From: Paradesertivirga sp965650335
GTDB lineage: Bacteria; Bacteroidota; Bacteroidia; Sphingobacteriales; Sphingobacteriaceae
Reading direction: 5' to 3'
Length of the DNA stretch: 45,047 bases
Assembly: GCA_965650335.1 (NCBI GenBank)
Contig: CBFGOI010000026.1
Coordinates: 1 to 45,047 of the forward strand
The notes beneath the pieces were generated by a model, which searched no databases, was not told the DNA's origin, and worked only from the letters and a program-made list of their open reading frames with translations. Position numbers and translations under genes: made by a program. This document shows positions 18,312 to 24,803 of the stretch, piece by piece; within the stretch, counting starts at the first letter, position 1, and each line of letters starts with the position of its first letter.

Positions 18312-18327
18312 CTAAACAAATGTTTAG
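18312..18327 (-). promoter_or_regulatory. Operator-like palindrome before the hydrolase-nadK-bamA cluster
   Basis: CTAAACA-AA-TGTTTAG has perfect 7-bp arms and lies 5 bases upstream of the hydrolase ATG on the minus strand. It overlaps an AACATTTG that is one base from a TAnnTTTG -7 element. This position suits a dimeric repressor; no regulator gene is adjacent. Confidence 0.4.
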
Positions 18328-18402
18328 TATTTTTTAATGCTGTTAATTAATATGTAATAAAAATAAGCTTTTGCGAAGATAACAAAGAACCTCGCAATAA
18401 TG

Positions 18403-18849
18403 CTATGAAAGCAATTGCTTAACAATTTCGGAAATCATTTTTCCGTCTGCCTTGCCTGCAAGTTGCTTATTTGCCAAGCCCATTACTTTTCCCATGTCCT
18501 TAATAGAACTGGCGCCACTATTTTCGATGATAGTTTCTATTTGCTCCTGAACCTCGGCTGCACTTAATTGTTTGGGGAGAAATTCTTCAATAACGTCTAA
18601 CTCCTCTATTTCAATGGTATATAAATCGTCGCGGTTTTGGGTTTTGTAAATCTCAGCAGACTCTCTTCTTTGCTTTGCCAGTTTTTGCAACACCTTAATT
18701 TCCGTATCTGAATTCATTTCTTCGGATGCACCCTTTTCTGTTTTTGCTAGCAAAAGAGCTGCCTTTATAGCGCGAAGTCCTCTTAACCGAGCTTCGTTTT
18801 TAGAAAGCATTGCTGCTTTTATTTCATGATTTATTTTTTGTTCAAGCAT
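18403..18849 (-). CDS. GatB/YqeY-domain protein
   Basis: The protein is a stand-alone YqeY-type domain related to the tail of the GatB subunit of tRNA-dependent amidotransferase. The family feature is an N-terminal helical part (MLEQKINHEIKAAMLSKNEAR) followed by a C-terminal helical bundle with EEFLPKQLSAAEVQE, and MGKVMGLANKQLAGKADGK near the end. The ATG at 18849 gives 148 residues, the usual length. An upstream ATG at 18879 would add ten residues not seen in the family. Its biochemical role is not firmly known; binding to tRNA or an amidotransferase partner is assumed from homology. Confidence 0.88.
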   Translation of the reverse strand: MLEQKINHEIKAAMLSKNEARLRGLRAIKAALLLAKTEKGASEEMNSDTEIKVLQKLAKQRRESAEIYKTQNRDDLYTIEIEELDVIEEFLPKQLSAAEVQEQIETIIENSGASSIKDMGKVMGLANKQLAGKADGKMISEIVKQLLS

Positions 18850-18902
18850 ACTATATATTTTTCTTGAGTGAGAAAACAACTAAAGTTCTTTCTTCCCGTC
18901 TT

Positions 18903-18982
18903 TCAACCTTCAACTCGCAATCCTAACTCGCAACCTCCAACTCGCAACCTTCAACTCAAAACCCACAACCCTCAACTCAAAA
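18903..18982. repeat. Degenerate CAACTCGCAACCT-type tandem repeat between two genes
   Basis: About five imperfect units of 13-14 bases (CAACCTCCAACTCG and variants, ending CAACTCAAAACCCACAACC) fill the space between the YqeY-like gene and the SDR gene. The last copy overlaps the SDR stop codon (TGA at 18977-18979). The block is C/A-rich on the plus strand. A nearly identical 17-base piece occurs inside ispG near 44824. Confidence 0.7.
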
Positions 18983-19738
18983 CTTTCTCTCCAGATGGTT
19001 CGAACTTGCCTGTGCAGTTGGCATAATCACTAAATCGTTAATATTAACATGTGCCGGTCTTGAAATGGCGAACCAAATGGTTTCGGCGATGTCTTCGGCC
19101 TTCAAAGGTTCAAAGCCTGCATAAACTTTTTTTGCACGTTCACTATTTCCCTTAAAGCGTATTTCTGAAAACTCCGTTTCGACTGCACCCGGATGTATTC
19201 CGGTCACCCGTATCCCATAAGGCAATAAATCTATGCGCATGGCTTTATTAAGAGAATCTACTGCATGCTTTGTGGCGCAATATACATTACCATTTTGATA
19301 AGTTTCTTTGCCCGCGATGGATCCGAGATTAATAATATGCCCCTCTTTGCGTTCTACCATCCAATTTGAAACCACTTTTGTAACATAAAGCAGGCCTTTG
19401 ATATTGGTATCGATCATAGTGTCCCAATCAGCGGTGCTTCCTTCATGTAATGGTTCCAGGCCGAGACTTAAGCCTGCATTGTTTATCAACACATCAACCG
19501 CTTTCCATTCCCCGGGCAAAGCATGTAAAGAATTTTCGACCTCTGTTTTATTTCTCACATCCAGAGTCAGTATCTCAACCTTGATATCTGATCTTTCCGA
19601 AATTTCATTTTTAATGTGCACTAATCGCTCGGTACGCCTTCCAGCTAATAGTAGACTATAACCTTGCTTTGCAAGTAGTTTTGCACAGGCCTCACCTATT
19701 CCGGCTGTAGCCCCTGTTATTAGTGCGATTTTTGACAT
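18977..19738 (-). CDS. SDR-family NAD(P)-dependent oxidoreductase (YdfG-like)
   Basis: This is a classical short-chain dehydrogenase of 253 residues. ITGATAGIGEACA (7-19) is the TGxxxGIG nucleotide-binding motif and RR at 38-39 suggests a preference for NADP. NNAGLSLG is the central motif, followed by the catalytic Ser of LGSIAGKETY and the YCATKHAVD Tyr-Lys pair. The sequence resembles YdfG-type 3-hydroxy acid dehydrogenases (for example on serine or 3-hydroxypropionate), but substrate is not provable here. The stop codon is supplied by the CA-rich repeat that follows the gene. Confidence 0.9.
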   Translation of the reverse strand: MSKIALITGATAGIGEACAKLLAKQGYSLLLAGRRTERLVHIKNEISERSDIKVEILTLDVRNKTEVENSLHALPGEWKAVDVLINNAGLSLGLEPLHEGSTADWDTMIDTNIKGLLYVTKVVSNWMVERKEGHIINLGSIAGKETYQNGNVYCATKHAVDSLNKAMRIDLLPYGIRVTGIHPGAVETEFSEIRFKGNSERAKKVYAGFEPLKAEDIAETIWFAISRPAHVNINDLVIMPTAQASSNHLERKF

Positions 19739-19803
19739 ACTATTGAAAAGACGAAAATACTATAAATGCTTTAAGCATTCATAAAAAAATGGCGGTTTTT
19801 TAA

Positions 19804-20550
19804 TTATTCGAAATATAAGCTAAACTGAAAATTGCGCGTATAAAGCTTATCTAAAGGGGAAGAATAGGGATGATCTTCGGGCTTGAGAACGCTGTTGATA
19901 GAATTAGATAGCTTAAATTCAGGAGACAACTTAAAATATTCAAAATAGAAATCGAAGCCGATACCGACTTCATACGACAGTATATTTTTTTGATTCTTTA
20001 CGAATTTCTCGGTCAGCGCAAAACCTGAATCGTCGGTCTTCTTCTTTGATATAATATCCATCGAATACTTTCCGCCGCCCAACAGATATGCGCGGAAGTT
20101 CAATCTCCGGTCGGACTTCAACTTAAAACCCACTGGAAATTCTACCGTTGTAGTGGCTACTTTTTGCTGATGAAACTTCTCGGGATCTGCATATTCGTAA
20201 TTTATCAGCCGGTCTAAAAATACCAAAGTGGGAGTAATCCGTAAGTCGGTGTTGCTTCCCAGTTTAAATCCGGCAATAAATCCCAAGCCAAAACCCGGAC
20301 TTAAAGGCGAACTGATACTTTTTAACGAATCTGTAAGGAATTGTCCGGGAACGTCAGGATTTGGATAAGGTTTTTGCCAATCAACTTTCTTATAAATTTT
20401 ATATTCTGATGATAAGTATTGAAAGGTAAAGCCGGGAGAAAAAACCTGGTCGTCTACTCCACCTCCCCAGTTACCACCTTGCCCGGTTTGAGCATATGAA
20501 CAAATGCTTATTGAAATAAAAAAGATTATCAGCTGTAACCGTTTCTTCAT
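19804..20550 (-). CDS. porT: PorT-type outer-membrane protein (type IX secretion/gliding)
   Basis: The protein has a signal peptide (MKKRLQLIIFFISISICSYAQ) and about 225 mature residues with alternating amphipathic strands ending in YTRNFQFSLYFE, consistent with a small outer-membrane barrel. In Bacteroidota, porT, needed for type IX secretion and first described in Porphyromonas gingivalis, commonly lies directly after ubiE, as here. Identification rests on this neighbourhood, the size and the barrel pattern more than on a single motif. Its start overlaps the ubiE stop by four bases, indicating coupled translation. It could instead be another PorT-fold barrel protein. Confidence 0.7.
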   Translation of the reverse strand: MKKRLQLIIFFISISICSYAQTGQGGNWGGGVDDQVFSPGFTFQYLSSEYKIYKKVDWQKPYPNPDVPGQFLTDSLKSISSPLSPGFGLGFIAGFKLGSNTDLRITPTLVFLDRLINYEYADPEKFHQQKVATTTVEFPVGFKLKSDRRLNFRAYLLGGGKYSMDIISKKKTDDSGFALTEKFVKNQKNILSYEVGIGFDFYFEYFKLSPEFKLSNSINSVLKPEDHPYSSPLDKLYTRNFQFSLYFE

Positions 20551-21278
20551 TTAATACCGGTGTAAATTGAACAAATACCCAACGCCAAAGGGCGGTTTTT
20601 GGTATTTCGGTATCCAACTCTTTCCATCAAGGCGATAAAGTCCTTTCCATCGGGGAAAGCTTCCACAGATTCCGGAAGGTATTTGTATGCACTGTTGTCT
20701 TTCGAAAAAATCTTTCCGATGGATGGCGTAACATAATGAAAATAAAAGCTATATAACTGCTTCACTGGAAAAACTTTGGGTTTGGAAAACTCCAGGATAA
20801 CCGCTTTACCGCCGGGCTTTAAAACGCGCAGCATATCCGAAAGTCCTTTTTCAAGATTTTCAAAATTCCTAACTCCGTATGCTACAGTAACAGCATCAAA
20901 TTGATTATCATCAAATAATAGTTTTTCAGAATCGCCTAATCTGACTTCAAATTTATCCCCCAGCCCTCGTTTCTGAATCTTCTCAGCCGCAATATCAAGC
21001 ATCCCCTGTGAAATATCCACGCCAACTATTTTTGAAGGATTTAGAATTTTCAGCGATTCAAAAGCAAAATCGCCTGTACCGGTAGCTACGTCGAGAATAT
21101 TTTGAGGATTATCCTTTTTTAGTTCGGCGATGGCTTTTTTTCTCCAGATAATATCGATTCCAAGAGACAGGAAATGATTTAGAAAATCATAAGTCTTTGA
21201 GATATTGTTGAACATTGTTGCTACCTGCTCTTTTTTTGTAGCGTTTTCGTTTTTGTACGGAGTAACAGACTGAGGCAT
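20547..21278 (-). CDS. ubiE: Demethylmenaquinone methyltransferase
   Basis: UbiE/MenG uses S-adenosylmethionine to methylate demethylmenaquinone, the last step of menaquinone synthesis. ILDVATGTGDFAFESL is the SAM-binding motif I, and the segments VTVAYGVRNFENLEKGLSDM and LRVLKPGGKAVILEFSKP are signatures of this family. Length is 243 residues, as expected. Menaquinone is the likely quinone for the complex I genes in this window. The gene overlaps porT by four bases and is divergent from efp. Confidence 0.93.
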   Translation of the reverse strand: MPQSVTPYKNENATKKEQVATMFNNISKTYDFLNHFLSLGIDIIWRKKAIAELKKDNPQNILDVATGTGDFAFESLKILNPSKIVGVDISQGMLDIAAEKIQKRGLGDKFEVRLGDSEKLLFDDNQFDAVTVAYGVRNFENLEKGLSDMLRVLKPGGKAVILEFSKPKVFPVKQLYSFYFHYVTPSIGKIFSKDNSAYKYLPESVEAFPDGKDFIALMERVGYRNTKNRPLALGICSIYTGIK

Positions 21279-21464
21279 ATCCCTGCAAAGATGGCAAATA
21301 TTTAATTTTGAATAGCCGATAAGCTTATTTTTATCGCCTGAATAACAAATTTAATCCAATCAGATGTTTAACGAAGGAAAGACAGGAAAGTGATTTTCGC
21401 TATCGTTATAAGCTTCAATTAAAATATAATTGCATCTTTGGCCAAATTTTACAATTGTATTCTC

Positions 21465-22025
21465 ATGGCAAAAGCATCGGAAATTAAATCGGGAAATATT
21501 TTACGCTTCAACGGCGAACTGGTAACGGTCGAAGAAATCATACATCGTACACCTGGAAAAGGTGGCGCTTTCTACCTGGGTAAGTTTCGTAATATTAAGA
21601 CGGGAAAAATTGTTGAAGCTCGGCTGGCAACTGACGAGCAGGTTGAAATTTGCCGTGTTGAAACCAATGATTACCAATATTTATATGAGGAAGGTGATTA
21701 TTTTGTGGTGATGGATAATGTTACCTTCGAGCAATATAATATTCCGAAATCATTGTTCGGACCATCAGCAAAGTTCATAAAAGAAGGTATGAACGTAATT
21801 GTATCGTTTGAAAGCGAAGAACCTATCATGGCTCAGGCTCCAAACAATGTTGAACTGGAAATTACCTATACCGAGCCTGCTGTGAAAGGCGATACTTCTT
21901 CTGGCGCTCAGAAATATGCTACGACAGAAAATGGCATAGAGCTAAAAGTGCCTTTATTTGTAAATCAAGGCGATAAGATTAGAGTAGATACCCGCACAGG
22001 AGAATATATTGAGCGTGTGAAATAA
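21465..22025 (+). CDS. efp: Translation elongation factor P
   Basis: EF-P relieves ribosome stalling at proline stretches. The frame opens at 21438, but the ATG at 21465 gives the standard N-terminus MAKASEIKSGN and 186 residues. TPGKGGAFYLGKFRNIKTG is the loop that reaches the ribosomal active site; its tip residue is Lys32, so modification at lysine is possible. The C-terminal two thirds hold the two OB-like domains, ending VDTRTGEYIERVK. Proline- and glycine-rich collagen-like protein is encoded elsewhere in the window, a plausible client. A hairpin terminator follows. Confidence 0.95.
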   Translation: MAKASEIKSGNILRFNGELVTVEEIIHRTPGKGGAFYLGKFRNIKTGKIVEARLATDEQVEICRVETNDYQYLYEEGDYFVVMDNVTFEQYNIPKSLFGPSAKFIKEGMNVIVSFESEEPIMAQAPNNVELEITYTEPAVKGDTSSGAQKYATTENGIELKVPLFVNQGDKIRVDTRTGEYIERVK

Positions 22026-22044
22026 TAAATTTTAATGAGATTTG

Positions 22045-22077
22045 AAGCGGCTTAAAGAAATTTGAGCCGCTTTTTTT
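22045..22077 (+). terminator. Rho-independent terminator of efp
   Basis: AAGCGGCT (22045-22052) pairs with AGCCGCTT (22065-22072) around a 12-nt loop, followed by a run of T. It lies 20 bases after the efp stop codon. Confidence 0.85.
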
Positions 22078-22142
22078 ATGTTTAATCGCCGATAAGCGAG
22101 CCTTAGACGATATAATACATTTACGTAGAGCCCGCTTTTGTG

Positions 22143-22415
22143 GCCGTAATGGCCATTCACATGTTCGTAATGCCCGTTTACATGAGTGTAACGCTCATTT
22201 ACATAGCTGTAATGGTGATTTTACTGGTCATTATGCCCAATTACACCGCCGTAATGTCCACTTACATAACCGTAATGGTCATTTGCATGATCGTAATGCC
22301 CAATTACAACGCCGTAATGTCCACTTACACTGCCGTAATGTCCGGTTACACTGCCGTAATGTCCGGTTACATAAGCGCAGTGGTCGTTTACAAGGCCATA
22401 TCGTCCATTTACAGC
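22143..22415. repeat. Array of 13 head-to-tail 21-bp units with phased TTAC-N6-GTAA dyads
   Basis: Thirteen consecutive units keep an exact 21-base period without one insertion or deletion, although the units are diverged. The typical unit is GCCGTAATGTCCACTTACA plus two variable bases. Positions 4-9 (GTAATG) and 15-19 (TTACA) are conserved as blocks; the others vary freely. Across unit borders TTAC and GTAA form inverted half-sites six bases apart; 7 of the 12 junctions are perfect. Unit 4 lacks the normal TTAC. The two closest units (10 and 11) are almost identical, suggesting recent duplication there. Both a plus-strand frame (22140-22418) and a minus-strand frame (22221-22445) stay open and would give heptapeptide repeats, but I have no evidence either is translated. 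Confidence 0.9.
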
Positions 22416-22456
22416 TAACAGTAGCACTGATGTATTTAGCCGCATTTTAAAAAGAA

Positions 22457-22549
22457 ATCCCGAGGTGCCGTCCGCACAGGTCCATCACGCAAAATTTGCA
22501 GGCAGCGCACAGGGCTGCTGCCGGCAAATTTTCGTCCGGCACTTGGGAT
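22457..22549. repeat. Large imperfect inverted repeat, likely strong stem-loop
   Basis: The inner stem pairs AAAATTTGC (22491-22499) with GCAAATTTT (22524-22532) and GGCAGC (22501-22506) with GCTGCC (22517-22522), one mismatch apart, around a 10-nt loop. The outer arms pair ATCCC and GTGCCG on the left with CGGCAC and GGGAT on the right, leaving an asymmetric bulge of about 16 bases on the left. It lies 40 bases after the 21-bp array. It is not followed by a T-run, so it is not an ordinary terminator. Confidence 0.65.
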
Positions 22550-22730
22550 GGCCCAAACCTCGTAGCTTATGGTTTCGGGTTTTGCCAGGTTGCTGGATGT
22601 AGATAACAGGATCTACGAAAATAAAATCAACATTAGTCCCTTCATCTGAGACATTAAAGCGGGGGGTGGCGCGAGGATATGCAACCGACAAAATGGAATA
22701 GGTAGCGTGAAATGCTATACCGAAGTAAAT

Positions 22731-23219
22731 TTACCCTAGCAGTCCCAACAAGCCATGGATATTCAAGGGCTCGGTAACCATTTGCAAATTCCCTTCGTCG
22801 TCGAAGGGCCATTCATCTTTGGGCCTGTCCCAATATAGCTCGATGCCATTTCCGTCGGGGTCACTTAAATAGATGGCTTCAGAAACGCCATGGTCCGCTG
22901 CTCCGCTTAGTGGATATTCATTATCGAGCAAACGTTTTACCACTTGGGCCAGTTCTTTTCTTTCTGCATATAATATAGCTACGTGGTATAAACCAACAGC
23001 TCGTGCAGGCGCTTTGTCGGCACCTTTGCTTTGCCACGTATTTAAACCGATATGATGGTGATAACCACCGGCAGAAAGAAATACTGCGCCATCGCCGTAA
23101 CGCTGGGTTATTTCGAAGCCAAGCAGCTCCTGGTAAAAAGCGAGAGAGCGTTCCATATCCGAAACTTTTAAATGCACATGCCCGATACGGGTGGTTGATG
23201 GGGTTGTATAGGTATTCAT
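22731..23219 (-). CDS. VOC-family protein (CatE/glyoxalase fold)
   Basis: The frame is open to 23390, but the ATG at 23219 gives a clean 162-residue protein and avoids overlap with the divergent engB. RIGHVHLKVSDMERSLAFYQ starts the first beta-alpha-beta-beta-beta unit, HHHIGLNTW ends it, GLYHVAIL starts the second unit and NGIELYWDRP ends the fold. His14 or His16, His79 and Glu127 are possible metal ligands, as in extradiol-dioxygenase-like VOC proteins. The similarity to CatE-type proteins is by pattern only; substrate is unknown. The C-terminus ends in a hydrophobic Leu/Gly stretch. Confidence 0.85.
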   Translation of the reverse strand: MNTYTTPSTTRIGHVHLKVSDMERSLAFYQELLGFEITQRYGDGAVFLSAGGYHHHIGLNTWQSKGADKAPARAVGLYHVAILYAERKELAQVVKRLLDNEYPLSGAADHGVSEAIYLSDPDGNGIELYWDRPKDEWPFDDEGNLQMVTEPLNIHGLLGLLG

Positions 23220-23252
23220 CTCGAATCTATGGAGTATCGTTTTATAAAATTG

Positions 23253-23260
23253 TACATTTG
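23253..23260 (+). promoter_or_regulatory. Candidate -7 element of engB, very close to its start codon
   Basis: TACATTTG matches TAnnTTTG fully and ends five bases before the engB ATG at 23266. If used, transcription would start at or within a few bases of the ATG, giving an almost leaderless mRNA. No -33 TTTG is evident. Confidence 0.4.
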
Positions 23261-23265
23261 CCCCG

Positions 23266-23880
23266 ATGATTATACATACGGCAGAATTCAAATGCAGCAA
23301 TACACGTACCGATAAACTGCCTGCACCGGCTTTGCCTGAGTATGCATTTATCGGTCGATCAAATGTCGGAAAATCATCTCTGATAAACATGCTAACGCAA
23401 AAAAAAGGCTTAGCAAAAACGTCTCAGACTCCAGGTAAAACCCAGCTGATAAATCATTTTCTGATTAATGATAAATGGTACATTGTTGATTTACCCGGTT
23501 ATGGATTCGCGAGAGCTTCTAAAAGCAGCCGCGGAGAATGGGAGCGTTTTATAAAATACTATCTGAAAAATCGCGAAAGCTTGCAATGTGTATTTGTATT
23601 GATAGATAGCCGCGTGCCGCCGCAAAAAGTCGATTTAGAATTTTGCTTTTGGCTGGGCGAACACGGAATTCCGTTTTTACTGGTTTTTACTAAAGCCGAC
23701 AAGCAATCAAAACATAAGACTATGCAAACGGTGGCTGCATTCAAAAAAGAACTTTTAGTTTCTTTTGAAGAAGTGCCCCAACAATTTATCACCTCTTCGG
23801 AAACACAAGAAGGCAGGGAGGAAATTCTATCGCTCATTGACGAAATAAACAAAGCGTTTGTTGCACCAGTTATTGAATAG
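23266..23880 (+). CDS. engB: Ribosome biogenesis GTP-binding protein EngB (YihA/YsxC)
   Basis: EngB is a cytoplasmic GTPase needed for assembly of the large ribosomal subunit. GRSNVGKSSLI (residues 30-40) is the P-loop, DLPGYGFA the G3 motif and TKADK the G4 motif. The N-terminal FKCSNTRTDKLPAPALPEYAFIG matches the family. The protein is 204 residues, as expected. The gene diverges from the VOC gene with only 46 bases between starts and is followed after 57 bases by a prenyltransferase gene. Confidence 0.95.
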   Translation: MIIHTAEFKCSNTRTDKLPAPALPEYAFIGRSNVGKSSLINMLTQKKGLAKTSQTPGKTQLINHFLINDKWYIVDLPGYGFARASKSSRGEWERFIKYYLKNRESLQCVFVLIDSRVPPQKVDLEFCFWLGEHGIPFLLVFTKADKQSKHKTMQTVAAFKKELLVSFEEVPQQFITSSETQEGREEILSLIDEINKAFVAPVIE

Positions 23881-23886
23881 GACCCG

Positions 23887-23930
23887 ATATCTCATAATCA
23901 ATGTCTCACATCTCATATCTATAATCAAGC
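23887..23930. repeat. Short CTCATATCT/CTCACATCT-type direct repeats before the UbiA-like gene
   Basis: The 57-base gap contains four related pieces (ATCTCATAATC, GTCTCACATC, ATCTCATATC, TATAATC) arranged in tandem. It is another pyrimidine-adenine low-complexity filler like the one near 18.9 kb but with a different motif. No function is evident. Confidence 0.45.
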
Positions 23931-23937
23931 AGATAAG

Positions 23938-24798
23938 ATGAAAAAATACCTTTCACTTGTACTTTTTGCCCACACCATTTTCGCCATGCCTTTTGCCTTT
24001 ATTGGCTTTTTTCTGGCGCTTACAACAACAGAAAATACCTTTAACTGGATGCTACTGGTTTTCATGATATTGTGTATGATTTTCGCCAGGAATGCAGCGA
24101 TGGCATTTAACCGTTATCTCGACAGAAACTTCGATGCCCAAAATCCCCGAACGGTGGTCAGAGATATTCCGGCGGGACGTATACCTGCAAAAAATGCTCT
24201 GCTGTTTACCATTATCAACTGCGTGCTTTTTATATTCACCACGTATTTTATCAATCCACTGTGTTTCTATTTATCGCCAGTAGCTCTGGCAGTAATTCTA
24301 GGATACAGTTTCACCAAACGTTTTACTCCGCTTTGCCACCTCATCCTAGGCATTGGTCTGGGCCTCGCCCCTATTGGCGCCTACCTGGTAGTGACAGGAG
24401 AATTTGCTCTTTTACCTATTTTCTTTTCGCTTGCGGTTGTGTGCTGGGTTAGCGGCTTCGATATCATTTATTCTTTACAGGATGATGAATTTGACAAAAG
24501 TGCCAATCTATACTCTATTCCTGCTGTGCTAGGCAGAAAAAAGGCTTTACTGGTATCATCCGCTCTACATGTCTTGAGTGTGATTTTTTTAATAATTCCG
24601 CTATTTATTACTCAGTTGGGAGGCTTTTACATTGCCGGCATTATATTCTTTATCGGCTTATTGATCTACCAGCATCGTCTGGTTAAACCTCATGACCTAA
24701 GCAGAGTAAACCTTGCATTCGGAACAACAAACGGTATTGCTTCCGTTATTTTTGCCATTTTCTTTTTGCTGGACGTTTATTTCAGAACTAATTTCTAA
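23938..24798 (+). CDS. UbiA-like polyprenyltransferase (possibly MqnP-type)
   Basis: This integral membrane enzyme attaches a polyprenyl chain to an aromatic acid. NRYLDRNFDAQNPRT (about residues 60-74) is the first Asp-rich NxxxDxxxD motif and YSLQDDEFDKSANL (about 179-192) the second; both bind Mg-diphosphate. Eight or so hydrophobic segments are present across 286 residues. In Bacteroidota without ubiquinone this subgroup is thought to act in the futalosine menaquinone route; with ubiE at 20.5 kb that is a reasonable inference. A Crp-type regulator starts five bases after the stop codon, so the two are probably co-transcribed. Confidence 0.85.
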   Translation: MKKYLSLVLFAHTIFAMPFAFIGFFLALTTTENTFNWMLLVFMILCMIFARNAAMAFNRYLDRNFDAQNPRTVVRDIPAGRIPAKNALLFTIINCVLFIFTTYFINPLCFYLSPVALAVILGYSFTKRFTPLCHLILGIGLGLAPIGAYLVVTGEFALLPIFFSLAVVCWVSGFDIIYSLQDDEFDKSANLYSIPAVLGRKKALLVSSALHVLSVIFLIIPLFITQLGGFYIAGIIFFIGLLIYQHRLVKPHDLSRVNLAFGTTNGIASVIFAIFFLLDVYFRTNF

Positions 24799-24803
24799 AG
24801 CGC

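Larger units (their letters stand above)
22078..22730. other. Gene-poor repeat-bearing interval between efp and the VOC gene
   Basis: No convincing gene is seen in these 650 bases. The left part is the 21-bp array (22143-22415). The middle carries a large imperfect inverted repeat (22457-22549). The remainder is unremarkable sequence with G-rich runs near 22662. Short open frames exist on both strands but none has a recognisable domain; two of them arise because the 21-bp period is a multiple of three. Confidence 0.6.

Noticed and set aside
22143..22415. CRISPR array
   Set aside because: The units are contiguous without spacers, are too short and diverged, and no cas gene is present.
22140..22418. 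Plus-strand 92-residue frame with AVMSGYT-type heptads as a gene
   Set aside because: It uses a GTG, stays open because the repeat period is a multiple of three, and the conserved blocks do not follow codon positions. Kept only as an alternative reading of the array.
22221..22445. Minus-strand 74-residue frame with GHYGSVT-type repeats as a gene
   Set aside because: It has an ATG and a slightly hydrophobic start, but covers only part of the array and shows no known domain; the open frame follows from the 21-base period.
22485..22691. 68-residue minus-strand frame as a gene
   Set aside because: It runs through one arm of the inverted repeat, has no recognisable domain or start context, and its composition is unlike the neighbours.
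22731..23390. Longer VOC protein starting at 23390
   Set aside because: It would overlap the divergent engB by 125 bases and its extra 57 residues do not resemble the fold; the ATG at 23219 fits the family.
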